DNA of 64,000 bases. Origin: Hymenopellis radicata. Taxonomy: Eukaryota > Basidiomycota > Agaricomycetes > Agaricales > Physalacriaceae. The notes beneath the pieces are model-generated. The model ran no database searches and had not been told where the DNA came from. It worked only from the letters and a program-made list of their open reading frames with translations. A program made the translations under genes and the position numbers. The number at the start of each line of letters is the position of its first letter. Position 1 is the first letter of the stretch. The stretch lies in the NCBI GenBank assembly GCA_015501595.1, contig JADNRX010000013.1, positions 344,059 through 408,058 on the forward strand, in the 5' to 3' direction. Positions 11,187-25,096 of the stretch are shown piece by piece.

Positions 11187-14100
11187 TTACTTTTTGCCTA
11201 CCACGTCATCCTCAGCATCACTTCCCATCGTCCGCCTCGAGAAAGCGGCACTCCGGCCAAGAACGCTGGACGGTCGTCGGCTAGGACTACCAGACAAACG
11301 CTTTGCACTCGGGCTCGTAGGGCTTCCAGCTGTACTATGCCTGTTCAGATTGGAGACCATGTTCGAAACAGTTCCTCCGGCGGGCGCTCGGGGACCTCTC
11401 GTAACTCGCGGGCCTCTAACGCCTCCAGACGCCGACCGCGAGACCGCGCTCAAGGGACTGTCTTCTCTGGGAGAAGGGCTACGCGGAGAAGCAGACCTCG
11501 AGCTGATAGAACTGGTACGCTTGACGTGCGTTCTCATCTCAGCTGGAATTGGAGAAATGCCCGTAGCAGGAGGACTGGGACCTGGGGACGGGATTTCAGA
11601 GTCCTCTGGAGGTGGTTCGACAAATGATGGCATCGGTGGAGACGCCTCATCTGCCGGCTCTGGGGGCGGTTCTTTGAATGATGGTCGGGGCGGGAGGTCA
11701 TCATCTGGTTCCGGGGCGGGCTCCTTGAAGGATGGGCGTGGCGGAAGGTCCGCTTGTGTAGGATGAGGTGGAGGCGGAGGAGCGTCCACGATTGGTTCAG
11801 GTTCCTCTCGAATGGAAGGCGGGGGTGGGGGAGGACTGCTAACAGTAGGCATCGGCGGAACAGCCGCGGGAAGAGGCACGGGAGCTTTCAATTCCGGAGA
11901 CAAAATTTTCTGTTGGGTAGAGAGTAGTTGACCAGCACTTCCAACAGAAATGCGACTGCGGCTCTGCCTCATATCAACAAGCGCGGTCCGCTTGCGCACT
12001 GGAATGCTTCGTTCCGATTCACGTTTCTTGCGAACGATGGTGGGCGGAAGGATAGCGTCATAGTGTTTGAGCAAGTCGATGAATAGGACTAAAAGAGCTT
12101 AGTTAACGCAATGTATCAAAATGTCAATAGGGACTGACGAGTAGGATGACGGTCTTGGATAGACATCTCTGACTCGAATTTGGGACGAAGTAGTGCTGAA
12201 ATAATGGTCAGAGCGCTGTTCGAAAGGCATGAATGTGAACACATACTGCGGCCAAGAGACAAAGCAAGCTTCGTGATGTAGACTTCATTGTCCTCCTCAA
12301 CGTTGGTCGACTCAATCAGCCTGAAATGAATCAGAAAACAGATAATTCCTCAAAGAAAGTGGCTCACGTCTTGAGGTGCTTAACGATAGCATCCAGCACG
12401 TAGAGGTGTACTCTCGGGAGCTTCTGAAGAGCAGAGCTGACTTCCTTGAAACGTTGCTCGTCGTTCGCTTCGCCTTCGGACTTTGCAGTAGAACCGACAG
12501 TCGGATACAGTTTGCGGAATTCGTCCCAACCCTCATACAGAGCAATAGGAGGATCAAGTTCAAGAAGCCAAAGCTTGATAGTACTGGCAATGACGGGCGC
12601 GTCATACTTCGTAAACAATTCAGCAGGGATGGGCTCCTCGGGTGGAATCACATTCAATGCTTCTCGGAGATGATGAGGGGCCTGCAAGGGAACCTCGTAA
12701 ATCCAGGACTTGCGCTTCTCTAATAGCAAAATACTTCAGGACTGTGACAATTAATGACAGAAGATACGACTGACCAGCCTCCTCGGGAAGCTTCTTGTAC
12801 GACTCCGTGATCCCTTGGAGAAGGGCACTGACGACTGCAGGGATTGCGTCTTTCTTCTCTTCAGAAGGCGACATCACGCTCCAACCGCCTTCGGCCCACT
12901 TACGAAGGTCGATGCCAAACAGAACGTCGGACTCATCATGCGACACGGATTCATAAACCTGTGCATCTGGCCTGAACGGACCAGTGCGGTAACGCTCAAT
13001 GAGTGCTGTTAAATCAGACTCCGGCTGGTATGCAGCAATTAGGGTACCGGAACGTTCGACAGAAGGTTCCAGCGCTTTAGGCAGGTTGGAGACGGTTCCC
13101 TGATATTGAAGGAGAACTGCAAGAGGTTAGAAGGGCGAAAAAATCGTTGACTTTTGTTCATACCTGTCTTGACGGCACGCAATCTTTCCAATTCCCAACG
13201 TTGAAGAGTCTTGAGAGTTTCCTCTAATCTCTCCTCGAGACCGAGGCGTTGGCGATCCAACTTGCGTATAGCAAGGCGGTAAGTCTTGTCCGCCTCCTCA
13301 GCTTCATGTCTGGCCCTGACATGAGGCTGCTCGCCAGTCTGGTTTACTTGAAGAGCCTTGCTGACGATGTTGACAAGAGTATTGGTTCGCTTGAACAGGT
13401 TCTCGTGCTGTATGGTTTTGATGGGAGACGATATGGTTTCTGGGTTCTTCCCTTCGATATCGAAAGCCTTGAAAAAGTCTGAGTGGATGTTACAATACGA
13501 GAGAAGGAGTGTACCTTGGCACGGAATTGATAGAACGCGTCATCTGAGTGTTCGAATTGGTTCCCGAATTCTCCAATCCTGCGAAGAAGGCCATCACGCT
13601 CGGTAAGCTCCTTTGCAGCATCCTCTGCTCTATCCAAACTTCCTCCAAAGCCATGAACATTATCGTTCAACCATGCAACAAACTCTTCCCCGGTAAAGCA
13701 ATCTTGATATTCTCCTAGCAACGGAACTCTGACTGGGCGCAAGTTGAGGTCGCTGGCCGCCTTGGTGAGCAATTGAGAAACGGCTGATGACGGCAATGAA
13801 AGCCCGGCAAGAAGCATTGGCGGAGCAGGAAACGGTGGCATGGGTGATGCACGGCCTTCAGCTTTGCTTGGAGGAAGTAAAGGTGACATGGGCGGCGGCG
13901 ATGCAGTGACAGGAGGATCGAGGACTTCCTTTCCTTTGCCTTTGTCGACCTTTGGCGGTGTATCAGGTTTCTCTTCGGCAGCAGTCTCAGTAGACACGGA
14001 TGGAGATAACGCGCCGGCGCTTTTCTTCTGTATCTCCTTGAGGCGTGCAGCAATGCGCTCGGAGACGCTGGCGGTGCGCTGAGGTGGTGCGCGATGAGCA

Positions 14101-14912
14101 TCGGCGGGACGGATTCTAGGGGACGTGGTGTACGTGTCCGTAAGGCCAGCGGAATTGGGGGCAAATTTGGCACTGCACGGGGTTTCAGTAAGGCGACGCT
14201 CGTTGATACATGGCGCGCAAAACGTACTCGTCCTCGGCCTCGTCGGCCTTTCTGACTTTGGAGAGATACTGGTGCTTCAGTTTTGCCACGTCTCCTTGAG
14301 CCTGTTCGTAGGCCTTCATCCACGTGTCGAGGACAGCATGTCTGCTCTGACTGAGGCGTGCCTTGACAGAAAGTGAGTGTATGTTCTGTGTGGTGAATGG
14401 AAGGGGTACCTTGTATCCTTCAGCCCAATCGTCAAAGGGGTCCACAACAAGCGTCCCGAGTTCCTTGGCAATGTTCTTATGAGTCTGACCTTGAGCAGCA
14501 GATTCGCTCTGGAGGCCACGAAAGGTCATAAGCAATGATGCACCATCGTCGGCACCAAAACCAGTGCCTGTAGCGTCTGTTAGCGTAGTAGGGAGCACGA
14601 GCCGTAATCGCACCTTGCGATCCGGTGAGCATTGGATTCATTAAGGCAATAGCCAGTTGACTTTCGGCGACGATGCGAGTCTGTGGAAATGTTAAGGACG
14701 GGTGAGATGTTGCACGAGTCGGGCGCACTCTTATGAACGCGACTATCTCGTCATTCTCCGCGGTTCCCTAGTAATAAGATGAGATATATTAGAAGGACAG
14801 TCACAATGCGACGAACTTGTTCTAGCTTATTGAAGAGCACCTCGAGACCCTTGCGGTAATCCTGGGACCAGAACGAGTTGGTGAAGCTCAATGGCAGCGA
14901 GAGGACCGCCAT
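11187..14912 (-). CDS. RGD2-like Rho GTPase-activating protein (F-BAR, DEP, RhoGAP)
   Basis: The domain order F-BAR, DEP, RhoGAP matches yeast Rgd2, a GAP for Cdc42/Rho5 that binds membranes. Start ATG at 14912 opens MAVLSLPLSFTNSFWS, followed by DYRKGLEVLFNKLEQ, the usual F-BAR start; the F-BAR helix continues through LDTWMKAYEQAQGDVAKLKHQYL and ADEAEDDAKFAP after a 55-nt intron. The DEP domain is RVPLLGEYQDCFTGEEFVAWL to AFYQFRAK. A coiled segment (LGLEERLEETLKTLQRWELERL) leads into the RhoGAP region (FGIDLRKWAE ... WIYEVPLQAPHHLREALN ... IKLWLLELDPP ... LLRPKFES). The C-terminal 290 residues are Pro/Ser rich with repeated PPRPSFKEP units, likely SH3-binding. At least ten exons join in frame without any frameshift. 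A canonical GxxRxSG arginine-finger loop is not visible, as in other members of this subgroup. Confidence 0.88.
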
Positions 14913-15521
14913 CGTTCAGGAGATGGATATGTTGGTGGTCGTGATGATGGTGGTATAAGAACAAGGAGTGTGTCCAAGGGGGTCTGAAGACTCGTGTGTA
15001 CTGTAAAACACAGGTAGGACGCCGCCACCCTTGATTGGTCAGCAAGGCGGATCCTTTTGCATTGAACCCTTTTTCAAACTCAGCGCAATGCCGACTAAGC
15101 CGATTCCAGACCTTGAATCTTCTCTATCTTCAAAATTCAATCTTCCTTCCAGTGAGGCTTTCAGGCGGTACCGGTGTGAGATCCAACTGGAGGTTGTACT
15201 AATCATTTCCCCAATTTAAACCATTCTCTATTGCTGGTTGACCTTCTTGTTGCTTTATGATGCCATTTATACGCTCTTTGTATAGCTGTTTACATTATAA
15301 AGCGTCTCAAGAGCTGCTGTATATCTCCAGTTTGACGCTCCAAGCATGCAATTAATAAGGTTGAATAAAACCGTTCAACTTCAAGCTGACCACGTGCTTC
15401 GCGGATGTCGCCGAGTCCAGATTGAGCTATGCCGACCCGGCGAGATTTTTTGTTCATCGACTAGCGCGACGAGCTCAACGCGCCTGGCACTGCCGACGAC
15501 AGCGACCACGACGACGGGCTA
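14913..15521. other. Divergent intergenic region
   Basis: This region lies between the RhoGAP start (14912, minus) and the mL44 start (15522, plus). The plus frame that enters mL44 is closed by a TAG at 15462-15464, so any earlier start of mL44 would need an extra exon. No other element seen. Confidence 0.4.
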
Positions 15522-16698
15522 ATGGGACATGCGCAGAAACGGCTTGCACTCAAGGTGAAAAATGCGGCAAAAGTAACGGCCATTTCCACGGCGCACCTTC
15601 CAAAATTTCCGCCGCCAGAGGCCATACAACCGCGCAAAGTCGAGGTGCCCCGAGCCCCATTTGACGCGGAAACCTGGGCAGACGCGCAGCCTCCGCCGCC
15701 GTCGGCGCTGTCTGCTTTTGCGCACAGGATAGGACTAGCCTCCGTTCTCCATTCCAGCGACCTAATACTGCAAGCATGTACCCACTCCTCCTTTGTCTCG
15801 CTGCACCAACTCCACTTTCCCGACCGACCCATACCGAGTACCAATGCCCAGCTGGCAACTCTCGGCAACTCGCTCATGGGTTTGTTCGCAACGGAACACA
15901 TAAATGCTAGTTATCCGTATCTCCCAACACGCGTGCTCAAGGCCGCGGTCACCGCCCATGTCGGCCCAATGACCTGCGCCAGCGTCGCCCAGGAAATGGG
16001 AGCAGCTCCTCTGCTACGGTGGCGGCGAACGGTACTTGTCTTGTCCACTCTCTTTTCCCCGCTGACCTGTTATGCAGCCTAACACGCTGACCGCTCCCGC
16101 CCTCCTACATCCTGACGCCCTTTCGACTATACCACGCGCTATAACCGCTTTGATAGCTCAGCAACGGTCTCTTCCTTCGGCTCGACAGTTCGTCCAGACC
16201 TACTTCCTCAGTCGCGAAATTGACCTTCGAGGCATGATCAAATTCCGTGATCCAAAATTCGCGTTGTTAGAGATGGTGAACAAGTTTAATAGACAGCGGC
16301 CAAAGTCGAGGTGCGTACCCTCCAGCTCTTTGGTTCCGTTTTTAAAACGTGTCATAGATTACTACGCGAAACTGGTCGGTTCTCCAACTCGCCAGTGTTT
16401 GTAGTGGGTATCTATTCCGGAGAGGATCAATTGGGGGAAGGTTTTGGAAGCTCTCTCAAAATGGCGGAGTACCGGGTTCGTCCTACCCCCTTATTGTTTA
16501 TAAACACCAATTGACGTCGTCCAGGCTGCCGAGGACGCTCTTCACAGAGTATATCTGACCCGGACACCATCTCATTTATTGCAACTACCAACATCAACCT
16601 TCCCCTCACAACCTGGCGCTCCAGAAGGTCGCTATTCTGCACCTGAACTGGCAGCAGCAGAGATACAGTATGCCAGCTCTGGCAAGAGTACTGGTTAA
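15522..16698 (+). CDS. MRPL3: Mitochondrial large-subunit ribosomal protein mL44 (RNase III-like fold)
   Basis: Four exons (15522-16031, 16078-16310, 16358-16475, 16525-16698) give 344 residues. The protein belongs to the mL44/Mrpl3 family, a structural member of the mitochondrial ribosome built from an RNase III-like domain and a double-stranded RNA-binding domain. Visible landmarks are the RNase III-like helix stretch LILQACTHSSFV, LATLGNSLMGLFATEHI, and a C-terminal dsRBD-like end ([32 protein letters not shown]). The catalytic acidic residues of true RNase III are not evident, as expected for the family. The first 35 residues are basic with no Asp/Glu (MGHAQKRLALKVKNAAK), suited to a mitochondrial targeting peptide, which supports the start used here. 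Confidence 0.85.
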
Positions 16699-17167
16699 AC
16701 AGAATATAATCTCATTTAATGGATTGCTACCCGTCCCAGAATCTTTTAACTAGTCGGCACTTCTTTGAATTTGTGATTGAACGCGATTCAGACGCGTTGG
16801 CATTCCTGAAAAGCGGAGCTTTGTCAGCGAACTCAACTACTTTTACACTAACTCATCCGTTCTTCAGAGCTGTACTGTCATAACATGCGCTGACTGCTTG
16901 GCTGATTGTACCGGCGACATCAGTCGCACAAGGTCTCGAAGCTTTTCAATAATCGTAGATGATTACTGACGAACGAACGAACGAACGTATGGTCAGTAGT
17001 TGTAGGTTATAGCTCGCAAGGTGCGTTTGTTCCAGGCGTGGAACTGAGGATCTCATGACGACTTTAGGATGAACATTTGATAGTAGCGTTTGAAAGAGCC
17101 GCGCTTCCTGTGACTCCTTATATTCATATGGACACATGTCTATTGGCCACTTCAAGTTGGAGTTAAC
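16699..17167. other. Intergenic region with short tandem repeat
   Basis: This holds no convincing gene. A tetranucleotide microsatellite lies at 16971-16987. Confidence 0.4.
16971..16987. repeat. GAAC tetranucleotide microsatellite
   Basis: Four consecutive GAAC units plus one base. It is the only perfect microsatellite I noted in this intergenic stretch. Confidence 0.8.
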
Positions 17168-18161
17168 TTGAAGCCGCATAACTCGGAATCCGAATCGGAC
17201 CTCACCTCTTCTTCTTCTGCCTCGCCAGAGTCCCCATTGACCTCACCGGGACTCACGGTGCCCACATTTCGCCTGACGGACACTTTGACTGACATCCAGA
17301 CTCTGGCTATCTCTCCTAGCTTCCTTGCTTCTCCGTCCCTTCCGCAGGAAGATTTTGAGCATTACGGGGTATATAGAACATGACTCTATTTACATACACC
17401 TTCCTCCCTCGGTTCGTTCGTCACCAACTATCCATTGACAGAGTCTAGTACGGGCCTAAAGTCGACCGCCACTTCAAGAACCCAGTTTGGGCTCATTTTA
17501 TCATGGTAAGCCCTGGTCAGCGGGCATTCTGAGGGATTTAATTCTCCACCCGCTCTCCAAAAGGAATCCCGCTATACAAGCTAGACTCTCGGTGTTTGCA
17601 AGGCATGGATGGGCATACCACCTTGGTGTTATGTGGTCTTTATGCCAGGATCCGGAGCCGAACAAAAACGTTCGGTCATCTGAATCGATTATCGAGCACG
17701 CTGCATGCAGTCGCGGTGAGTAAAACGCCGCACAGCTTCAAACCGCTTGAGGTATTCATCCAGTACAAAGTACAACCCCAAAGGTCAGTAGGACCTAGGC
17801 ACCAAGTTCAGGTTGGTACGAACAGGAATTCCCACGAAGAAGTCAATGTCAGATTGTTGTTGGATTGTTGGGTAACGACCGTACGCTCGTTCACCCCGTT
17901 CGAAGAGGTGCTTCACGACATTAAGTCTTGCAAGAAACGGGCATTGCTTTGCTTGAAGCGCTCGTTCCCATCACGCCGCTGGATCTGCCCGGCCCGGGAC
18001 TGTCTGCGCAATTACCTCGAGGATGGAAGACGTACCGAACGACAAGAGTCTTCAGGTTACACGTTTTGGACGAGGTCTTGGGGTATTTCAAGCTAGAGCC
18101 TTTGCATGGGTATACTAAAACAGTTACAGTAAATTCCGATTCGCCAGACGCCTTATCATGA
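17168..18161 (+). CDS. Unrecognised fungal gene, fragmented reading frames
   Basis: I do not recognise this family. Coding character is suggested by three segments in different frames: an acidic/Ser-rich start followed by LTDIQTLAISPSFLASPSL and EDFEHYG (17168-17368); YGPKVDRHFKNPVWAHFIM (about 17451-17506) after an intron with GTATAT donor; and a C-terminal block ETGIALLEALVPITPLDL then RGWKTYRTTRVFRLHVLDEVLGY ending at a stop near 18161. Between them two frames compete (ARLSVFARHGWAYHLGVMWSL versus GLYARIRSRTKTFGHLNRL) and I could not find one splice pattern that uses everything. No ATG precedes the first segment in frame. It may be a real multi-exon gene with sequence errors or a decaying one. 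The boundaries are approximate. Confidence 0.35.
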
Positions 18162-18189
18162 TCTCGCTTGCCACACTGGAGCCGAATCC

Positions 18190-20255
18190 TCACGGCTCTT
18201 GACCTTCGCCGCGCCGGCGTTCTTCCATCCCCCAATCTGCGTCGACAGAGGTAGGCAGCTCGACATGCTGCATCGCAAACGACGCAATCATGCCGACCGC
18301 GCTAATTCCTGTCATGACTTTCCAAAGCAAGCTCAGCCCCTCCGAAAACGTGTGCTTAACCTCAGAGCGAAGGGGCTCATCGAGGGTGGCCACGATGGTG
18401 ACTACTTTCATGAACTCTGAGCCTGGGTCGAGCATATCCGATGCCGGCAATCGCTTCATGACTTCGCTCTGCAAGACAGCGCCCCAACGTTGATACCCCA
18501 GATCTAAGTATACGTTCGAAGGGGAGGGACACCATTGGATGGCGAAATCGACGTACCTGTGCCAGCATTCGCAAGAAACTGAAGAAAGAGATGGCAGCAG
18601 CCGCCGATGACAATGGCAGTGGCGCCAAAACTGGGAAGTACAGAGCCGCGAAGAGCATGCCGAATCCTGTACCAAGCACGACTTCGTAGACGACCACGAC
18701 GACCATGGGTGTTCCCTCGTGTATCGTACTCAGCAGAGAGAATGCCAATAGGACGGAGATCCATCCAGTCCAGATTTCCGGCCGGTATTTTTGTGTTCTA
18801 TTGATCAATAAGCCCGTGACGACGGAAGCCAAAGGTGTCGAGATCGCGACACCGAAAAGCGCCAGTCCAGATTGAGTCGAGGATAGCTCCTTGGATACTT
18901 GGAAGTAGATCGGCATGTAGTCTGAGACCGGTTCGGAGACGTGTTCGTAGTAACGATGAAGAATGGACTCACAGATGACCGCCAGGAAAGGGATAGGGAC
19001 GATGAAAATCTGCAGGTATCTTCAAGGGTATCAGAACGGGCGTTGAGTCAGCAAACTCCCGACGTACCCGCTCAAAGTCGTTCGATTTGTCATGATACGA
19101 ACCGGTATCTGTCGGAGGCCAGATGTAAAAAGGGTACCTAGCATGGTGTTCGTGAACGTACCAAGGGATGAGACGCCCAGTAGATTTCGTAGACAATCAG
19201 CCCGATGAAGCCCATGATACCGAATGAAAAGGGCACCAGGACATGCCAGGAAGACCACTCGTACGTCGCGCCGCTCCACACTAACGCGATAGACAAAGAG
19301 ACTGATGCTGCAGGTACGAGAAACATCCCTCTGGGAATGTATGAGCAGGCCAGCGTATGAAGCGCCACAGCTACTCACACCCAGTCTGTCTCCGTCAATG
19401 CATCGATCAACTTCTTGTGTGGCGTTTTCAATCGTAGAAAAACGACGAGAAGGATCATCGCCGGAAGTGACAACGGCAAGTTCAAAACTTGTTATGCTGA
19501 TAAGACACCGAAAAAATAGCGGTATAGAAAACGTGCTCACAGAATATCCAGCGCCAAGAACCAGGAGACGCCAGAGATCCGCCAACAATCGGACCAGCCG
19601 CAGATGCCAGACACCAAGTCCTGCAAACTGACTGAACATTCGGTACGCAGTTGGACGTAGAAACCTATACATCTGATAGATCCCATTGAAAACGCCACGA
19701 TTCGAGAGTGGGACCAAATCAGACAGAATGATCGCAGTCGTCGTGTAAACCCCCGCGCCGCCTACACCTTGGACGACTAACAGCACGGACGATGTTTAGA
19801 CCCGACTGCACTGTGGAGCGATAAATGGGGAAGACTCGCCACGACCCGCGATGAGCAAGGGAATCGCTTGCGCAATTCCGCATAAAGTCGAGCCCAAGGA
19901 AAACACCAAGAGCCCGCCGAGGATGACGGGTTTCCTGCCAAAGACCTGTTGGTGGTGGATAAGGAGCGGCAGAGCAACGGAAACCGACGACCGACGACCG
20001 ACGAACCTGTGATAGCCCGCCTGCAACGGGCATCAGGGCAGCTGCAGTCAGGTTGTAGGCGGATCCGATCCATACATCGCCGGTGCCATGCAAGGCGCTT
20101 GCAATGGCAGGCAGACTGTTGGAGATGATCGTCTACGAGCGTCAAAAGCAGTGCAGAATAATCAAGAGAAAGCTCGTCACCCCTTCAAGAAGAACTAGGA
20201 AACTCGACATGTTAATGGCCAAAATAATCAGCCAAAAAGCTGCGGTGAAAGCCAT
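18190..20255 (-). CDS. Major facilitator superfamily multidrug-type transporter (14-TM DHA2-like)
   Basis: This is an integral plasma-membrane or vacuolar transporter, probably a proton antiporter. Start ATG at 20255 gives MAFTAAFWLIILAINMSSF (TM1). After a 50-nt intron comes TIISNSLPAIASALHGTG and WIGSAYNLTAAALMPVAG. The MFS motif GRKPVILGG is present, then AGRVVQGVGGAG, then motif SAAGPIVGGSLASPGSWRW (the drug:H+ antiporter motif C region), followed by further TM segments (MFLVPAASVSLSIALVW, GWISVLLAFSLLSTI, VVYEVVLGTGFGMLFAALYFP) and a C-terminal amphipathic end to 18190. One intron has a GC donor (19777-19839). Near 18482 the frame must gain one base in a run of four C (G on the coding strand) to join WGINVG to VLQSEVMKRLP. 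The substrate cannot be predicted. Confidence 0.85.
19982..20003. repeat. CCGACGA short tandem repeat inside an MFS intron
   Basis: Three tandem copies of a 7-nt unit (CCGACGA) lie within an intron of the transporter gene. The excision leaves the frame LSQ|VFGRKPV intact. Confidence 0.6.
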
Positions 20256-20606
20256 GTCAACGACTCGGTCCACTTGGGAGACAATATAAGGTGAGTTCAG
20301 GAATAGAAAATTCTCTCATCGCATATGCCATGACCGAGAGATCCAAGGACACGCAGAGATTGACATGGAAGCCATCATTTCGAGGGCGGCGTGTAATACA
20401 GGAAATTGTGAAGCGCCGATGTGTGTGCGCATGCGACGATAATATGGACCACATTTCATGATATTTGATTGTGGAAACGGCATGCTCCGTTCTTGCAATT
20501 GTCCAAAAAGGCAAAGAGGATCATTACGAGAGGCCAAAGTACGATTGGAATCCGGTGTCGATCAAGATATCGATTGCACATTAAACAAATCCTGCCTTGC
20601 GCCACG
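20256..20606. other. Short intergenic region between MFS start and MAPK stop
   Basis: Both neighbours are on the minus strand. The 350 nt should hold the MFS promoter and the MAPK 3' end. The open frames in it have no family features. Confidence 0.4.
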
Positions 20607-23166
<2,560 letters not shown>

Positions 23167-24388
23167 CACAGCACACTGGTGCAAGTTGGTAGGCGCGAAA
23201 GAGGACCGGACGCTGGATTCAGGCTACCCGCCACAGGGTGAACGCCTCAAAAACGATTTCAAGGCGAGGCTGTCGTTGGCCGTTGGCGTTGTGGTTGTTT
23301 GGTACGCCAGACCTAGGCTACAAGAACAACTGGCTGGTTGAACTGTGCTGTTTTCAACAGTGGTAAAGGCGGGCAGTGACAGGCGCGGATGATGGGGGCA
23401 GGAGGGAAGCGGCCAATTGCTGTATTGGGCGGCGATGACGCATACTTGGTTCTCCTGCTTCTGATCATCGTGGTCGCGTCTCGCACTAGTTCCCTTCGCT
23501 GTGTACAGCACCTCGTAAAGTCTCGCTTCTGGTTGAACAGATATTGAATCACGCGCCCTCGCCCTCGTAGACTCTCCCAGCCTGAGTCTTGCATAATTTC
23601 CAAATGGTGGTTCTGGCATTCCAGGGGACTGGCCAGTTCAACGTAGCACGTAAAGATAAAGAGTCTAGGTCGTCGCATTCTTTTCACACGACCTCTCCAG
23701 CCTCGTCTGTCTCTTAAAGTTAAGTACAGGAAGAAATTTAGAGGTTTCGCTAAACGGAGAACGCCGAATCGATTCGGTCGTCCTAACGATTTGTTTTATC
23801 ATAATCCTGTAGGACCACAAGCGCCACGCTAGTTTGATTTTGAACACTGATATTCCAATGCATTTTGATTCCGATTGGCATGGAATTCCTGCTTTTCCAT
23901 GGTACCTCGTTGATGCTTGACTCTTGCCTCGAGGCTCACAAGCTTAATTTGAATGCTTTTCATCATTAGAGGATCGCTCTCGACCACCGCTAACGAAGCA
24001 TAATATTCGTCCTCGTTTCTAATGCACATTGGACTTCCAGGCTCCCTCTCCAATTTAATTCCGGCAGCTTCCTTGACAATAAAGTGTACCAAGGATCTAT
24101 AGGTATGAAGGCAGCGTGCTCGCGTGGGGCTCGAATTTGTCGAGAGCAACCGCCCTTCTGGGCTCCGTAGAGGTGTGTCATGTCTACTATCGATGGTTGG
24201 TACGTCCTCTAGTTGCGCAGCTGTGCGGAATTTTGTCCCCGAACATCTACACTGCAAGAAATAGTACTCAAGACGTGATACAGATGGTCATTGACGTGGT
24301 GTCATTGTATCGTGATATTCGACGTGTACAATGGGTACAATATACAACATTACATTCGTGACTTCGTTCTTTACTTCTGGCAAATAGA
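23167..24388. other. Intergenic region, 1.2 kb, no supported gene
   Basis: This separates the MAPK start (minus) from the stop of the DUF6699 gene. The longest open frame (23829-24257 minus) has no ATG at its 5' end and no recognisable domain. The part near 23200-23700 is likely MAPK promoter. No repeat or RNA gene seen. Confidence 0.4.
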
Positions 24389-25096
24389 TCATACAACATT
24401 CATCACCCAAGAATCGCTTCGAGACCCGCTCGAACTTAGACCTGCAAAGTACGTCCGTCCCATGAAATAATCCACCCGTTTCACTCCCTTGCTCTTCTCA
24501 TACATAGATGCGGACCAGTTGCGAATACATCGATACTGGTCCTCGTATGCCTCCGTAACGCGTTGTAGCTCCCTCCTTCCCAGCCCATAAAACTCTGCAT
24601 GAGTAAGGTTTTCGCGTAGGTCGTAGTAAATAAACCGCAGAACGTCAGATACCGTGACATATGATCCATTGAGCGTCGGATGTACATGTATGCGCCACGG
24701 CATATGGGGTGAGATCACCGTCATGCGCGATACCGACGGAAAGGTCGCGGGTTCGGAAAGAACCCCTTTGCGGGAAGATGATGAGGAGTAGGGTGTGGAG
24801 ATGTGAGAATAGTGTCGCGTAAAATCATAGTTGACGGGGTGTGGTTTCGACACGGCCAGTAGAGGATGAAGGTCAGGTTGTGACTTTGGTGGGTGAGAGG
24901 TGCGGCGATGGTGACGATGGTGGTGGCGATGAACAGGTGCAGGCGAGTACAAGAATTGGTTTGGAAGAGGATAGTATGGGGTGGTTGGAAGCGATATTGA
25001 GCCTGATGAGGATGGCAAGGATGAAATGCTGTCTGGATACGGCGAAGGGGGATAAACTTTGCGCTCGCGAGCAAAGCGGACTTGCTTGACAGGCAT
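24389..25096 (-). CDS. DUF6699 domain protein
   Basis: A single exon gives 235 residues from the ATG at 25096 (MPVKQVRFA). The N-terminal 110 residues are Ser/Pro/His-rich with a His cluster (HRHHHRHHRR). The C-terminal half carries the pattern of DUF6699, a domain of unknown function common in Agaricomycetes: PWRIHVHPTL, VTVSDVLRFIYYDLRENLTHAEF, then an Arg-rich helix and a YF/GL end (VDYFMGRTYFAGL). Members are usually short, numerous and without known role. The opening MPVKQVRFA is typical of the group. There is no signal peptide or membrane segment. Confidence 0.75.
   Translation of the reverse strand: MPVKQVRFARERKVYPPSPYPDSISSLPSSSGSISLPTTPYYPLPNQFLYSPAPVHRHHHRHHRRTSHPPKSQPDLHPLLAVSKPHPVNYDFTRHYSHISTPYSSSSSRKGVLSEPATFPSVSRMTVISPHMPWRIHVHPTLNGSYVTVSDVLRFIYYDLRENLTHAEFYGLGRRELQRVTEAYEDQYRCIRNWSASMYEKSKGVKRVDYFMGRTYFAGLSSSGSRSDSWVMNVV

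Noticed and set aside
13470..13525. Apparent frameshift after the DEP domain
   Set aside because: Using the second acceptor (TTCAAG) gives a 47-nt intron and AFYQFRAKAFDIEGKN in frame.
14160..14235. Apparent frameshift in the RGD2-like F-BAR region
   Set aside because: A GTACGT donor and GTGCAG acceptor (55 nt) join ADEAEDD to AKFAPNS in frame, as expected for the family.
19620..19675. Apparent frameshift in the MFS gene near GIYQM
   Set aside because: Acceptor TTTGCAG restores GIYQMTWCLASAAGP in frame.
23829..24257. Minus-strand open frame of 142 codons
   Set aside because: No ATG at its 5' end, no domain, no supported splice partner.
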